DNA of 64,000 bases from Chitinophaga oryziterrae (lineage in GTDB: Bacteria > Bacteroidota > Bacteroidia > Chitinophagales > Chitinophagaceae): positions 372,001-436,000 of the forward strand of contig NZ_WRXO01000006.1 of assembly GCF_009758125.1 (NCBI RefSeq), written 5' to 3'. Positions 43,330-52,727 of this stretch are shown piece by piece. Numbering within the stretch: the first letter of the stretch is position 1; every line of letters begins with the position of its first letter. Both the position numbers and the translations under genes were made by a program. Below the pieces are notes generated by a model. The model was given only the letters and a program-made list of their open reading frames with translations. It ran no database searches and had not been told where the DNA came from.

Positions 43330-44793
43330 CTATAGATTCGGATTAACTAACGCATCGGCACCAGGTATTGGCATCCGGTAATTAGCTTTGGTGATCGCCT
43401 GGGCAGGTTGCAGATCTGCCGGGTCTTTATCAGCATTAGCAGCCTCCACTTTTTCCAGCCTTACCAGGTCGAACCAGCGATTCCATTCTCCTGCAAATTC
43501 CCAGGCTCTTTCATTCACGATCGCATCTGCAAAATCGGCCCCGGATAAACCCGTTGGGAGGTCTTGCAGTCCGGCTCTTGCACGAACCGCATTCACGGCA
43601 GCATAGGCTTCATTACCGGGTGTACCGGTTGCCCTTGCCTGTGCTTCGGCATAGATCAGTAATACATGTGCATAACGGACCAGGATAACGGGATTGTTAG
43701 ACATGTAGGTGGCCTTTGTACCGGATTGTATCGTGAATTTCTTATAATACGGATGTTTTGTAGTGGTTTCCTGCCAGGGAATCGTATCTCCGTTAATAAC
43801 AAATTCGGTAGAGAAGGTGGCATCTTTCCTGGTACCGGCGGGGAAGTTATTAAAGAACCGCAGCTCCGGGAAGAAGTCGCTCCAGCCGCCTTCATTCTCC
43901 GGCATGGTTGATAGGCCGTAGAATGAGTTGTAGGTAGACCACTGTCCTCTTGTAAAAAGGGTGAACACATCTTCTGTTGTACCACCGGCAAAGACTTTCA
44001 GGTAGCCGCCCTGGTACAGGTCAAAACCATAGGTTGCTTTATTATCGATCACCTCTTTGGCCTTTGCGGCCGCCAGTGCGTATTTCGACTGGTCTTTCAG
44101 CGGCCATCCGGCTTCTGTAAGATATACATCTGCCAGTAATGCCTTCACGGAACCTTTGTTGGGCCTTCCCGGATCACGTTTGGTATTGGGTACCAGTTCC
44201 TCTGCTTTCGCCAGATCTTCTTCTATCAGTTTATAAACATCAGCAGGTGAACTCTTTGATAATGTAAGATAGGATGGTGAGTAATTCTCAGATGGAATAA
44301 TAGGTACTTCTCCCCATAACCTGGTGAGCCAGTAATAACAAAGTGCCCGCAAAAAATAGGCTTCTCCTGCAATCGTGTTGATGGTGGTTTGATTACCATC
44401 CAGTACGGCAGAATAGTTATTGATGATGTTGGTGGTTGACTGGATGGTCTTATAACAACCCAGCCAGATGGGAGTCATCCTGCTATTCAGGGAGGATACA
44501 TTGAAGCGGTCAAATTCCCTGAATTCTTCTTTGTTAGAACCGGGATGTGTGGTCAGATCATCACCTCCCATCGTCATCGCAATCTGTGACACGGTGGTAA
44601 AACCACTTGTCCAGGGCACCATTAAACTGCCGTATGCCCCTGTGAGCGCTGATTCCAGGCCTGCCATACTGCTGAGTGCTGCAGCGCCGCCCACCAGACC
44701 TTTGGGTTCTTCAGTAAGTTCTTTGCTGCAACCGGCTGCCAGGAACAGGCAAACAACTAAGTATATTCTCTTCATGTTCATAGTAATTATCAT
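43330..44793 (-). CDS. SusD/RagB-family glycan-binding lipoprotein of the GH16 locus
   Basis: 487 residues from an ATG at 44793 that overlaps the SusC stop by one base (TAATG). The best signal peptide starts at the third ATG (44775, MKRIYLVVCLFLAAGC), so the real start may be there; lipobox AAGC. SusD features: AGEAYFLRALCYYWLTRLWGEVPI, NKGSVKALLADVYLTEAGWPL and the C-terminal RYAHVLLIYAEAQARATG...VNAVRARAGLQDLP...NERAWEFAGEWNRWFDLVR. It binds the oligosaccharide at the surface and caps the adjacent SusC. The GH16 enzyme encoded 84 bases downstream suggests beta-glucan as cargo. Confidence 0.95.
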   Translation of the reverse strand: MIITMNMKRIYLVVCLFLAAGCSKELTEEPKGLVGGAAALSSMAGLESALTGAYGSLMVPWTSGFTTVSQIAMTMGGDDLTTHPGSNKEEFREFDRFNVSSLNSRMTPIWLGCYKTIQSTTNIINNYSAVLDGNQTTINTIAGEAYFLRALCYYWLTRLWGEVPIIPSENYSPSYLTLSKSSPADVYKLIEEDLAKAEELVPNTKRDPGRPNKGSVKALLADVYLTEAGWPLKDQSKYALAAAKAKEVIDNKATYGFDLYQGGYLKVFAGGTTEDVFTLFTRGQWSTYNSFYGLSTMPENEGGWSDFFPELRFFNNFPAGTRKDATFSTEFVINGDTIPWQETTTKHPYYKKFTIQSGTKATYMSNNPVILVRYAHVLLIYAEAQARATGTPGNEAYAAVNAVRARAGLQDLPTGLSGADFADAIVNERAWEFAGEWNRWFDLVRLEKVEAANADKDPADLQPAQAITKANYRMPIPGADALVNPNL

Positions 44794-47700
44794 TAAAAAC
44801 TAAGTGTTAATCCTCCTGTAATGGTTTTTGCATTGGGATAAGAGCCATAATCAATACCCTGACGGATATCACCTGCAGAAGAATTGGCTTCGGGGTCTAT
44901 CCCGCTGTAACCTGTGATGGTAAAGAGATTGGTAGCACTGATAAAAAGCTTTATACCTGCGGTATTCTTCAGCATGGACTTTGGTATATCATAAGACAGG
45001 CTCACGTTTTTCAGACGAAGGAAATCTGCTTTTTCCAGGAAGCGGGTGCTTTGCGTAAAGTTCCTGTTGGTGGAACTGAATGCAGGAATATTGGAAGTTT
45101 CATTCACACCGGGGATATACCGGTCCTTTATATCTACCAGTGTAGCTTCCCTGGCATCACCACCGTAATACATGGCGGCCGCTTTGTTATAGTTTAATTT
45201 ATCAAATCCGAAAAGCCCCTGCAGAAGGACGTTCAGGGAGAATGCTTTATAACTGAACGTATTGTTCCAGCCAATGGATGTTTTTGGGATCCCGGTGCCG
45301 ATGACTGCGTAGTCACCTGCATCTATCACACCATCGTTATTCACATCCAGGTACCTGGAATCACCTGCTTTTGCGCCATATGCAGTGGCCTTTTCCTCTC
45401 CCGGTTTCCAGGTGCCGAGGTAGGTTAAACCCCAGATGGCTCCCAGTGGCTGACCCGGCATGATCACAAACTCTGATTGCGGAGACATGCCTCCACCTAT
45501 TTTACGGTCATTTGGATCGAAGATCAGTTTTTTACCAGCGCCAATAGACGTGACATTATTTTTAATAAAAGAAACATTGAACCAGCTATTCCAGGTAAAA
45601 TGATGGTGATCTATCACCATACCTTCGAGAGAAAATTCCCATCCTTTATTTTGTACGGAACCTACATTCCTGGTAATCGTATTGCCACCCAGGTATAAGG
45701 GCAGTGATTCATTCAGCAGCAGATCGCGTGTATCCTTAATGAAATAATCGGCCGCAAGTGCAATCCTGCCGTTAAATAATCCTATATCCAATCCCACATC
45801 CTTTTGTTCTGTGGTCTCCCATTTAAGATCGGGATTACCGATGTTACCCAGTACGATCCCATTGAGAAACGTAGCGTTGGTAAACGATGCAATCCTGTTG
45901 GAGTAAGAAGAAAAAGTACTGTAGGGATTTGCACCCTGACTGCCTGTAAGTCCCCAGCTGCCCCGCAGTTTTAAATTACTGAGTACGGATATGTCCTGGA
46001 GGAATGATTCTTTAGACAATATCCATCCCGCAGAAACAGAAGGGAAATAGCTGTATTTATTATTGCCCAGGAATTTAGATGCACCATCGCGTCTTAACGC
46101 AGCAGATACCAGGTATTTATCTTTAAATCCGTAGTTGACACGACCTACTAAAGAAAATAAAGCCCATTTGGTATACCCCGAAGAAGGACTGCTGGGGGTA
46201 CCAAGCGCAAGGTTATTCCATTGAAAAGATTCATAGGTGAGATTGGATGCACCGGCACTAAAGTAGTTGTAGACAGATTGCTGGTATTCCGCTACAGCAG
46301 TGATATCCAGCCGGTGTATATTATTGAATGACCGGCTGTAGTTCAGCGTGTTGGTGTTCTGTAACCTGATCTCTTTATTGGAACGCAGGCTACTGGTAGC
46401 TGTACCGGAATTGGTCACCTTACCGCCAAAACTCTTATTCTCATATTCCAGGTAGTTGGCGCCATACTGCAGGTTAAATGTAAGTCCGGGTAAAATATCA
46501 AACTTAAAACCACCTATCATGTTGGCAAGCATCCTGTCAGTAACAGCCAGCCTGTCTATTGTGAGTGCAACAGGATTAGAGAAAACGGAGCCAACCGGAT
46601 CGGCAATAGTATAGGTACCATCTGCTTTCCTCACAGGAACGGTTGGCGACCAGGTGATAGCCTGTGCTAAAGGACTACTGGGTCCATCAGCAGGGATATC
46701 AACATTCTGCGCTGTACTGTAAGAACCGGTGATATTGAGGAAAGCGGATATTCTGTTTGAAAGGGCCGCATTAATATTGGAACGAAGGGTGTACCGTTTG
46801 TAGCCGGAATTAATGATAACACCATCCTGGTTCAGGTAGTTACCGGAAATAAAATAACCGGACTTGTCATTCCCGCCTGCCAGGCTCAGAAGATATTCCT
46901 GACTGGGAGCGCGTCTGAAGATCTCATTCTGCCAGTTCGTCCCGCCTTTAGCGTAATAGTCGGCTATCTGTTGATCTGTAAAGGGTTTAGTCGTACCTAC
47001 CGCTGTTGCATGTGCATTGGCTGTCGTCGCGAAATCACCCGCATTCAGCAGGTCCAGCTTTTTTATCACTGTGGAAGATGAGAGCCGGGTAGTGAAGTTC
47101 ACTTTTAATCCGCTTTTACCACCTTTCCTGGTAGTGATGATGATGACGCCATTGGAGCCACGACTCCCGTAAATAGCAGTAGCAGCAGCATCTTTCAGTA
47201 CCTGTACAGATTCGATATCATCCGGATTAATAGCGAAGAATTCCGCTCCTACAAAACCGTCTACTACATACAAGGGACCATTATCGCCATTGATAGAGTT
47301 GGCGCCACGGATCCTGATCCTTACACTGCCACCCGGAGAACCGGCCGCATTCGTAACCTGTACGCCTGATGCCCGGCCCTGCAGGACCTGGTCCAGCCTG
47401 TTCACCGGCTGCCCCTCAAATTCTTTGGAAGAGATAGAGGTGATGGAACTGGTAATGGAACCTTTTTTTTGTTCGCCATAACCTATTACTACCAGCTCAT
47501 TGATATTGGAGGTTGACAACTGCAGTGTTACTGCTATTTCCGTTTTACCCGCTACCGGTACCTCTTCTTTGTTATAACCCAGGGATGAAATGATCAGCAC
47601 TGCATTTTCGTCCGGTACACTGATCGTGTATTCCCCTTTGTCATTGGTCAGCACTCCTTTGGTAGTACCCTTTACCTGTATGGTAACACCGGGAAGTGGT

Positions 47701-48158
47701 TCTCCTTTGGCATCTGTAATTTTCCCTTTTATTTCCCTTTCAGCTATCGTCATCTGGGGAGCCGTATCATCCGGCTGTTTACGTTTAACAATGATGATCT
47801 TCTCCGTGATAGTGTAGGTGAGTGGCTGATTCCGAAAACAGGCATCCAGTGCCTGTTTCAGGGAGGCTTCTTTTAATTGCAACGTCACTTCATGCCCGTG
47901 GAATAATTGTTCATCGGTATACAGGAATGTATAACCGGTTTGTTTCCTTATCTCGTTAAAAACTTTATCCAGAGACGTATTGTGTTGGGAAAGGGTAACT
48001 GTTTGTGAAAATCCTGCGGCATTTACCTCCAGCAGTACAATAGTCATCAAAAGCGCCGTTAATTTCATAATCAGTAACGTTTTTGCTGATAAGCGTGGAA
48101 TTTTTTTGTTCCTGGCAAAGCAGGTCCTCCTGCTTTGGGAAAAAAGCATCAATTGCAT
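44793..48158 (-). CDS. SusC-type TonB-dependent transporter with STN domain, GH16 locus
   Basis: 1121 residues. The first 30 residues precede a classical signal peptide starting at Met31 (48068, MKLTALLMTIVLLEV...GFSQ). Domain order: STN signalling domain (about 52-125), carboxypeptidase-regulatory-like domain (about 145-215, LPGVTIQVKGTTKGVLTNDKGEYTISV), TonB-box region (NELVVIGYGEQKKG), plug (YVVDGFVGAEF; IYGSRGSNGVIIITTRKGG) and barrel ending GGLTLSF. It imports oligosaccharides and signals their presence to FecR, encoded upstream (48335-49513). Confidence 0.96.
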   Translation of the reverse strand: MQLMLFSQSRRTCFARNKKIPRLSAKTLLIMKLTALLMTIVLLEVNAAGFSQTVTLSQHNTSLDKVFNEIRKQTGYTFLYTDEQLFHGHEVTLQLKEASLKQALDACFRNQPLTYTITEKIIIVKRKQPDDTAPQMTIAEREIKGKITDAKGEPLPGVTIQVKGTTKGVLTNDKGEYTISVPDENAVLIISSLGYNKEEVPVAGKTEIAVTLQLSTSNINELVVIGYGEQKKGSITSSITSISSKEFEGQPVNRLDQVLQGRASGVQVTNAAGSPGGSVRIRIRGANSINGDNGPLYVVDGFVGAEFFAINPDDIESVQVLKDAAATAIYGSRGSNGVIIITTRKGGKSGLKVNFTTRLSSSTVIKKLDLLNAGDFATTANAHATAVGTTKPFTDQQIADYYAKGGTNWQNEIFRRAPSQEYLLSLAGGNDKSGYFISGNYLNQDGVIINSGYKRYTLRSNINAALSNRISAFLNITGSYSTAQNVDIPADGPSSPLAQAITWSPTVPVRKADGTYTIADPVGSVFSNPVALTIDRLAVTDRMLANMIGGFKFDILPGLTFNLQYGANYLEYENKSFGGKVTNSGTATSSLRSNKEIRLQNTNTLNYSRSFNNIHRLDITAVAEYQQSVYNYFSAGASNLTYESFQWNNLALGTPSSPSSGYTKWALFSLVGRVNYGFKDKYLVSAALRRDGASKFLGNNKYSYFPSVSAGWILSKESFLQDISVLSNLKLRGSWGLTGSQGANPYSTFSSYSNRIASFTNATFLNGIVLGNIGNPDLKWETTEQKDVGLDIGLFNGRIALAADYFIKDTRDLLLNESLPLYLGGNTITRNVGSVQNKGWEFSLEGMVIDHHHFTWNSWFNVSFIKNNVTSIGAGKKLIFDPNDRKIGGGMSPQSEFVIMPGQPLGAIWGLTYLGTWKPGEEKATAYGAKAGDSRYLDVNNDGVIDAGDYAVIGTGIPKTSIGWNNTFSYKAFSLNVLLQGLFGFDKLNYNKAAAMYYGGDAREATLVDIKDRYIPGVNETSNIPAFSSTNRNFTQSTRFLEKADFLRLKNVSLSYDIPKSMLKNTAGIKLFISATNLFTITGYSGIDPEANSSAGDIRQGIDYGSYPNAKTITGGLTLSF

Positions 48159-48334
48159 ACATTTGTATGGTTTGGGTAAATAATGAATAATTGCGCTAAA
48201 CGATTGTAATTTATTGACCTGAATTTTCCGGGAGCGGTACGAACGCTTCCGGTTTTTTTTGCCGGGTGGTCAACGTGGAATTCAAGTACAGGTATAAGAA
48301 TATTAAGGACTCATCACTACAGCATTTAAATATT

Positions 48335-49513
48335 TTATGGTGATACAATGATTTGTTTTCCGCGTATTTCAAAATGAACTTCACCGGTAAGTTCCAGCGT
48401 ATGCAGCAGTTGTGATACCTCTGCGTTCCTGGGTATTATACCCCGGAAGTGAGCCGGAACGGGCGCTTTGTATACAACGTCCACATCATACCAGCGGGCT
48501 ATCTGCCTCATGACAGACTGGATATCATTTCCTTCAAACTGGAATGAACCGTTCTTCCAGGCTACTGCTTCTTCCGTATTCACATGGTCCAGTACTTCCA
48601 TCGTACCGTTATGCCTGTTTAAACTGGCACCCTGACCGGGTTGCAGACGTTTGGCACTGCCGTTACCCGTTACTTTTACTGCACCTTCCAGCAAAGTCGT
48701 TTTTACCAGTTCTTCTTCTTCATAGGCCATAATATTGAATCTGGTCCCCAACACATCTACTTTCATCGGGCCGGTATTTATATTCACACGAAAGGGCAGG
48801 GCAGAAGAGTGAGCTACTTCAAAATAGGCTTCCCCGGTAAGTTCTACGTTCCTTTCTTTGCCAGTAAAAGCTGTCGGATATTTTAATGAGCTGGCGGCAT
48901 TCAGCCATACTTTGGTACCATCCTGCAATTGAAGCTGGAACTGGCCGCCGCGTGGCGTACGCAGGGTATTGTACTGTACTTCGGCATTTGGTGTTGCACC
49001 ATTATGCGTATACGTGAGGTGACCGCTGCCCGGTTTAATGATCTGTGTATTGCCCTGTTGTGCAAGCGTGCCGTTTACAGCACTATCCAGCGGAATTTGT
49101 GTACCGTCTGCCAGTACGAGCACGGCCCGGTTCCCACCGGGAGTAATAGCAGGTTGTACGGCAGCTATTGGAAGTGGTTGTTTGTGTGGTTGCAGCAGCA
49201 GATATGCGCCGGCGGAAATGATTAATAAGGCGATGGCAGCAGCAACAGCCATCCATTTGTAAAGCGTCACAGGTTTAGCGGCCGTAGCATGATCGGCAGC
49301 CAGTATTTTATCAGCAACCTTGTCCCAATAGGCGGTATTATAAGCAGTATTATCCGCTGGCATTCCCTCCAGCAGTATTGTTTCTATCTGCCGGGAAATG
49401 TTGCCTGTCTGATCTGCTTTGATCAGGTCTGACAATTCCTGTAATTCATCAACGGTAGCAGTATGACTGGCAGCCTGCAGAATCAGGTACGCTAAGCGAT
49501 CTTGGACTTGCAA
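48335..49513 (-). CDS. FecR-family anti-sigma factor, GH16 locus
   Basis: 392 residues. N-terminal helical cytoplasmic part (1-85), membrane helix (WMAVAAAIALLIISAGAYLLL, about 89-109), FecR domain (TPRGGQFQLQLQDGTKVWLNAASSLKYP...GEAYFEVAHS) and a C-terminal secretin/TonB-short-like domain (WYDVDVVYKAPV...LHTLELTGEVHFEI). It holds the upstream ECF sigma factor and is signalled by the STN domain of the next gene product. Clearly paralogous to the FecR at 4867-6012, with the same domain plan. Confidence 0.95.
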   Translation of the reverse strand: MQVQDRLAYLILQAASHTATVDELQELSDLIKADQTGNISRQIETILLEGMPADNTAYNTAYWDKVADKILAADHATAAKPVTLYKWMAVAAAIALLIISAGAYLLLQPHKQPLPIAAVQPAITPGGNRAVLVLADGTQIPLDSAVNGTLAQQGNTQIIKPGSGHLTYTHNGATPNAEVQYNTLRTPRGGQFQLQLQDGTKVWLNAASSLKYPTAFTGKERNVELTGEAYFEVAHSSALPFRVNINTGPMKVDVLGTRFNIMAYEEEELVKTTLLEGAVKVTGNGSAKRLQPGQGASLNRHNGTMEVLDHVNTEEAVAWKNGSFQFEGNDIQSVMRQIARWYDVDVVYKAPVPAHFRGIIPRNAEVSQLLHTLELTGEVHFEIRGKQIIVSP

Positions 49514-49636
49514 TTTTTATCTTTTTAAACGTGGCTTTTTCAGTAAACGTGTTATTATTCCCCCCCAAAGAGTATATGCCCTATTATAACAGACGCCCGG
49601 GGATACATTTAGGACCTATCAACCGGAAAATATTTT

Positions 49637-50224
49637 TTACAGCTTCAGCAGCCATATTAAAAAGGCCGGTATTAGGTGCCCGGATGCTTCCAGGTATTTG
49701 CGGATGGATTGAAGGGACCTCACCAGGGAGTTTTTAACGGTATTGGGAGAAATGAATAGTTTTGCGGCAATCTCAGGAATTTTCAATCCCTTTTCCCGGC
49801 TGAGCAGGTAGATCCGTTTTGCCTGTGGGGGTAATTGCTGTACCGCATTACCTATTAGTTGCACCATAGCAGTGTATGCCAGGGTTTCCTCTGTGCTGTT
49901 GTCGCTTTCACTAACAGAAGCCATGATATCCATTGCTTTGTGATGGACTGCCTGATGGCGCAGATAGGAGAATGACTGGTGAAAAACAATGCGTAGGATC
50001 CAGGAACGCGGATTCTCTATATCAATCAGCTTGTCGCGGCTGATCCACAATCGTAAAAAGGTTTCCTGTATAATATCTTCTGTGATGGCGGCCGTTTTGG
50101 TAATATGCATTATAAGAGGGCGCAGTTGGGGAACATATGCATGAAAAAGCTTCCGGAAAGCCGATTCATCTCCTTCCGATATCAATTGGAACAGTTCTTT
50201 GTCAGTGTATATAGATGCATGCAT
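49637..50224 (-). CDS. ECF-type sigma factor, GH16 locus
   Basis: 195 residues. Region 2 (about 12-80: AFRKLFHAYVPQLRPLIMHITKTAAITEDIIQETFLRLW) and region 4 (about 125-180: LPPQAKRIYLLSREKGLKIPEIAAKLFISPNTVKNSLVRSLQSI). First gene of the locus: sigma, FecR, SusC, SusD, GH16, all on the minus strand. It should activate the downstream susCD-GH16 genes on ligand signal. It begins about 20 bases from a strong hairpin that ends metK. Confidence 0.95.
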   Translation of the reverse strand: MHASIYTDKELFQLISEGDESAFRKLFHAYVPQLRPLIMHITKTAAITEDIIQETFLRLWISRDKLIDIENPRSWILRIVFHQSFSYLRHQAVHHKAMDIMASVSESDNSTEETLAYTAMVQLIGNAVQQLPPQAKRIYLLSREKGLKIPEIAAKLFISPNTVKNSLVRSLQSIRKYLEASGHLIPAFLIWLLKL

Positions 50225-50243
50225 TCATGGCTAAAATAACAAA

Positions 50244-50290
50244 AATGAAAGAAGCCGGTTCCAAAAATATTGGAACCGGCTTCTTTCATT
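50244..50290 (-). terminator. Strong terminator downstream of metK
   Basis: AATGAAAGAAGCCGGTTCCA and its complement form a 21-base perfect stem around a 5-base loop, with T-rich sequence following on the minus strand. It lies 18 bases past the metK stop and insulates the sigma-factor gene. Confidence 0.88.
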
Positions 50291-50308
50291 ATATTTTGTA
50301 AAACGAAC

Positions 50309-51562
50309 TTACAGTCCGAATGCAGCTTTTACTTTATCAACATAGTCGAGTTTTTCCCATGTAAACAGTTCCACTTCTACGGTCTTTTCGAGCTTTTTAC
50401 CTTTGTTAAAGGTTTTGGTAACGATCTTGCTTTCACGACCCATATGACCGTAAGCAGCAGTTTCGCTGTAGATAGGATTACGGAGTTTCAGGCGTTGTTC
50501 GATCGCGTAAGGACGGAGGTCGAAGATCTCTTCTACTTTCCTGGCGATTTCGCCGTCTGTCATTTTCACTTTCGCGGTACCGTGTGTATCGATGAAGAGG
50601 CCGCAAGGCTTGGCAACACCGATAGCGTAGGATACCTGTACCAGTACTTCGTCTGCTAAACCGGCAGCTACCAGGTTCTTAGCGATGTGACGGGTAGCGT
50701 ATGCAGCGGAGCGGTCTACTTTGGAAGGATCTTTACCGGAGAAAGCACCACCACCGTGAGCGCCTTTACCACCGTAGGTATCTACGATGATCTTACGGCC
50801 GGTTAAGCCGGTATCACCGTGAGGACCGCCGATTACGAATTTACCGGTTGGGTTGATATGATAGATGATCTTATCGCTGAAGAGTTTCTGTAACTCGGGT
50901 TTCAGTTGTGCTTTAACGCGTGGGATCAGGATCTTGATCATATCGTCCTTGATTTTTGCCAGCATTTTCCCTTCCTCATCGAAATCATCGTGTTGGGTAG
51001 AGATAACGATAGCATCAATTCTTATAGGCTGATTATCATCGGAATATTCGATAGTTACCTGTGATTTAGCATCCGGGCGGAGATAAGTGATTTCTTTGTT
51101 TTCGCGGCGGATAGCAGCCAATTCGATCAGGAGTTTGTGTGCCAGATCGAGGGCCAGTGGCATGTAGTTCTCCGTTTCACGGGTAGCATAGCCAAACATC
51201 ATACCCTGGTCGCCAGCGCCTTGTTCTTCCGGGTTTTTACGTTCAACGCCCTGGTTGATATCCGGGGACTGCTCATGAATCGCAGAGAGGATACCACAGG
51301 AGTTAGCTTCAAACATATATTCGCTCTTTGTGTAACCTATCTTACGGATCACCTCACGCGCAATCTCCTGCACATCCAGGTAAGCTTCAGATTTTACTTC
51401 TCCGGCTAATACTACCTGACCGGTAGTTACCAGTGTTTCACAGGCTACCTTAGAGGTGGCATCGTAAGCAAGAAAATTATCTATCAGTGCATCGGAGATC
51501 TGATCGGCCAACTTATCCGGATGTCCTTCGGATACTGATTCTGAGGTAAATAAATAAGGCAT
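50309..51562 (-). CDS. metK: S-adenosylmethionine synthetase
   Basis: 417 residues. SVSEGHPDKLADQISDALID at the N-terminus (ATP/methionine site), GAGDQGMMFGYATRET, FVIGGPHGDTGLTGRKIIVDTYGG and GGGAFSGKDPSKVDRSAAY (P-loop-like phosphate site) are all diagnostic. Converts methionine and ATP to SAM. I looked for a SAM riboswitch in the 237-base upstream region and found none that I recognise. Confidence 0.98.
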   Translation of the reverse strand: MPYLFTSESVSEGHPDKLADQISDALIDNFLAYDATSKVACETLVTTGQVVLAGEVKSEAYLDVQEIAREVIRKIGYTKSEYMFEANSCGILSAIHEQSPDINQGVERKNPEEQGAGDQGMMFGYATRETENYMPLALDLAHKLLIELAAIRRENKEITYLRPDAKSQVTIEYSDDNQPIRIDAIVISTQHDDFDEEGKMLAKIKDDMIKILIPRVKAQLKPELQKLFSDKIIYHINPTGKFVIGGPHGDTGLTGRKIIVDTYGGKGAHGGGAFSGKDPSKVDRSAAYATRHIAKNLVAAGLADEVLVQVSYAIGVAKPCGLFIDTHGTAKVKMTDGEIARKVEEIFDLRPYAIEQRLKLRNPIYSETAAYGHMGRESKIVTKTFNKGKKLEKTVEVELFTWEKLDYVDKVKAAFGL

Positions 51563-51731
51563 AAAATGATTACGGCTTTAAAGAGTTAGTATGATTTTGC
51601 AGTATAATTTACCATTATTTGGCATTTTGGTGGTATGCTTACTGGTAAACCGGCACAAAAATAAGTAATCTAACTATATTCTGTCGCTTCTCTAGGGAAA
51701 ATATTCAGTTTTAACAATTTAAGCATAAAAA

Positions 51732-51758
51732 AGCGTCCCGGGAGTCTCCCGGGACGCT
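51732..51758 (-). terminator. Terminator downstream of the GT5-type gene
   Basis: AGCGTCCCGGGA-GTC-TCCCGGGACGCT, a 12-base GC-rich perfect stem with a 3-base loop and flanking A/T runs. It lies between the end of the GT5-type gene (51800) and the metK start. Confidence 0.85.
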
Positions 51759-51799
51759 ATATAAAAATCTTGTGAATTATTACGGATCGTTGATGAGTG

Positions 51800-52618
51800 T
51801 TACTTTCCGAGTAACTGAGCGTACAATTGCAGGTAATCTGCGAGATCTTCGTTGTTATCTTTGTAGGGAATAACGATCTTGCCTTTCTCTGCCTGTAATT
51901 CTTCTACTACTTTCGGATCTACTTTATCGCTGGCCAATACTACCGCATCAGCATATTTAGCAGCGCCTTTATTGAGGGCACTGTTTGTACCTTCTTTATA
52001 AGGTTCAAGGTCTTTTTCCTTGATCTGGGTACTGATGATCGCTTTTTTAATGAAGCCTGCGCCGAGATTTTCTGTAAATGAGTTCTCTTCCATGGAATAC
52101 ACCACTTTGGAGTGAGCGAATACAGGTTCCTTTTTGTAGGCTGTTTTCAGATATACAGGAATGAGTGAGGTCATCCAGCCGCTGCAATGGATAATGTCGG
52201 GAGGCCAGCCAAACTTCTTCACTGTTTCTAAAGCTCCTTTACAGAAGAATACTGCACGTGCTGCATTATCGTCGTAGAACTGTCCGCTCTCGTCAGTGAA
52301 TAAAGCTTTGCGTTTGAAGTAATCTTCATTGTCCAGGAAATAAACCTGCAACCGGGCGTTTGGCAATGATGCCACCTTGATAATCAACGGATAATCATCT
52401 CCTTCAATCACAATGTTAATGCCAGACAGTCTTACCACCTCGTGAAGCCGGTGCCTTCTTTCGTTGATAATGCCAAACCGCGGCATGATCACCCGCACTT
52501 CCAGACCAGACTCATTGGACTTAATTGCCATCTTATTGATCATATTCGCATAATCTGTTAATTCCAGATAAGGCGACATCTCCTGAGCAATAAAAAGAAT
52601 TCGTTTCTTTGTGGACAT
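51800..52618 (-). CDS. Glycogen/starch synthase N-terminal (GT5)-type protein
   Basis: 272 residues. RILFIAQEMSPYLELTDYANMINKMAIKSNESGLEVRVIMPRFGIINERRHRLHEV and FCKGALETVKKFGWPPDIIHCSGWMTSLIPVYL match the GT5 N-terminal Rossmann domain. The usual KxGGL nucleotide-sugar loop and the C-terminal GT domain are not present, so it is about half the length of GlgA. Such one-domain proteins are widespread in Bacteroidota; catalytic activity is doubtful. Divergent from panC, with a TAATTTTG promoter-like box (52659-52666, minus strand) upstream. Confidence 0.85.
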   Translation of the reverse strand: MSTKKRILFIAQEMSPYLELTDYANMINKMAIKSNESGLEVRVIMPRFGIINERRHRLHEVVRLSGINIVIEGDDYPLIIKVASLPNARLQVYFLDNEDYFKRKALFTDESGQFYDDNAARAVFFCKGALETVKKFGWPPDIIHCSGWMTSLIPVYLKTAYKKEPVFAHSKVVYSMEENSFTENLGAGFIKKAIISTQIKEKDLEPYKEGTNSALNKGAAKYADAVVLASDKVDPKVVEELQAEKGKIVIPYKDNNEDLADYLQLYAQLLGK

Positions 52619-52658
52619 CTAATGCTGATATTAATGCAGAAAATTTTAATTTGGTTTG

Positions 52659-52666
52659 CAAAATTA
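52659..52666 (-). promoter_or_regulatory. Promoter -7 box for the GT5-type gene
   Basis: TAATTTTG on the minus strand fits TAnnTTTG, with a TTG about 23 bases upstream and the ATG about 40 bases downstream. Confidence 0.5.
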
Positions 52667-52727
52667 CGGATTTTTAACGGAATAAAGGACAATTTGGCAC
52701 TTTTAACATCCTTTTAAGCAATTAATT

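Noticed and set aside
51563..51799. Possible SAM riboswitch upstream of metK
   Set aside because: No SAM-I or SAM-II core motif could be recognised; only a GC-rich terminator of the neighbouring gene is visible.
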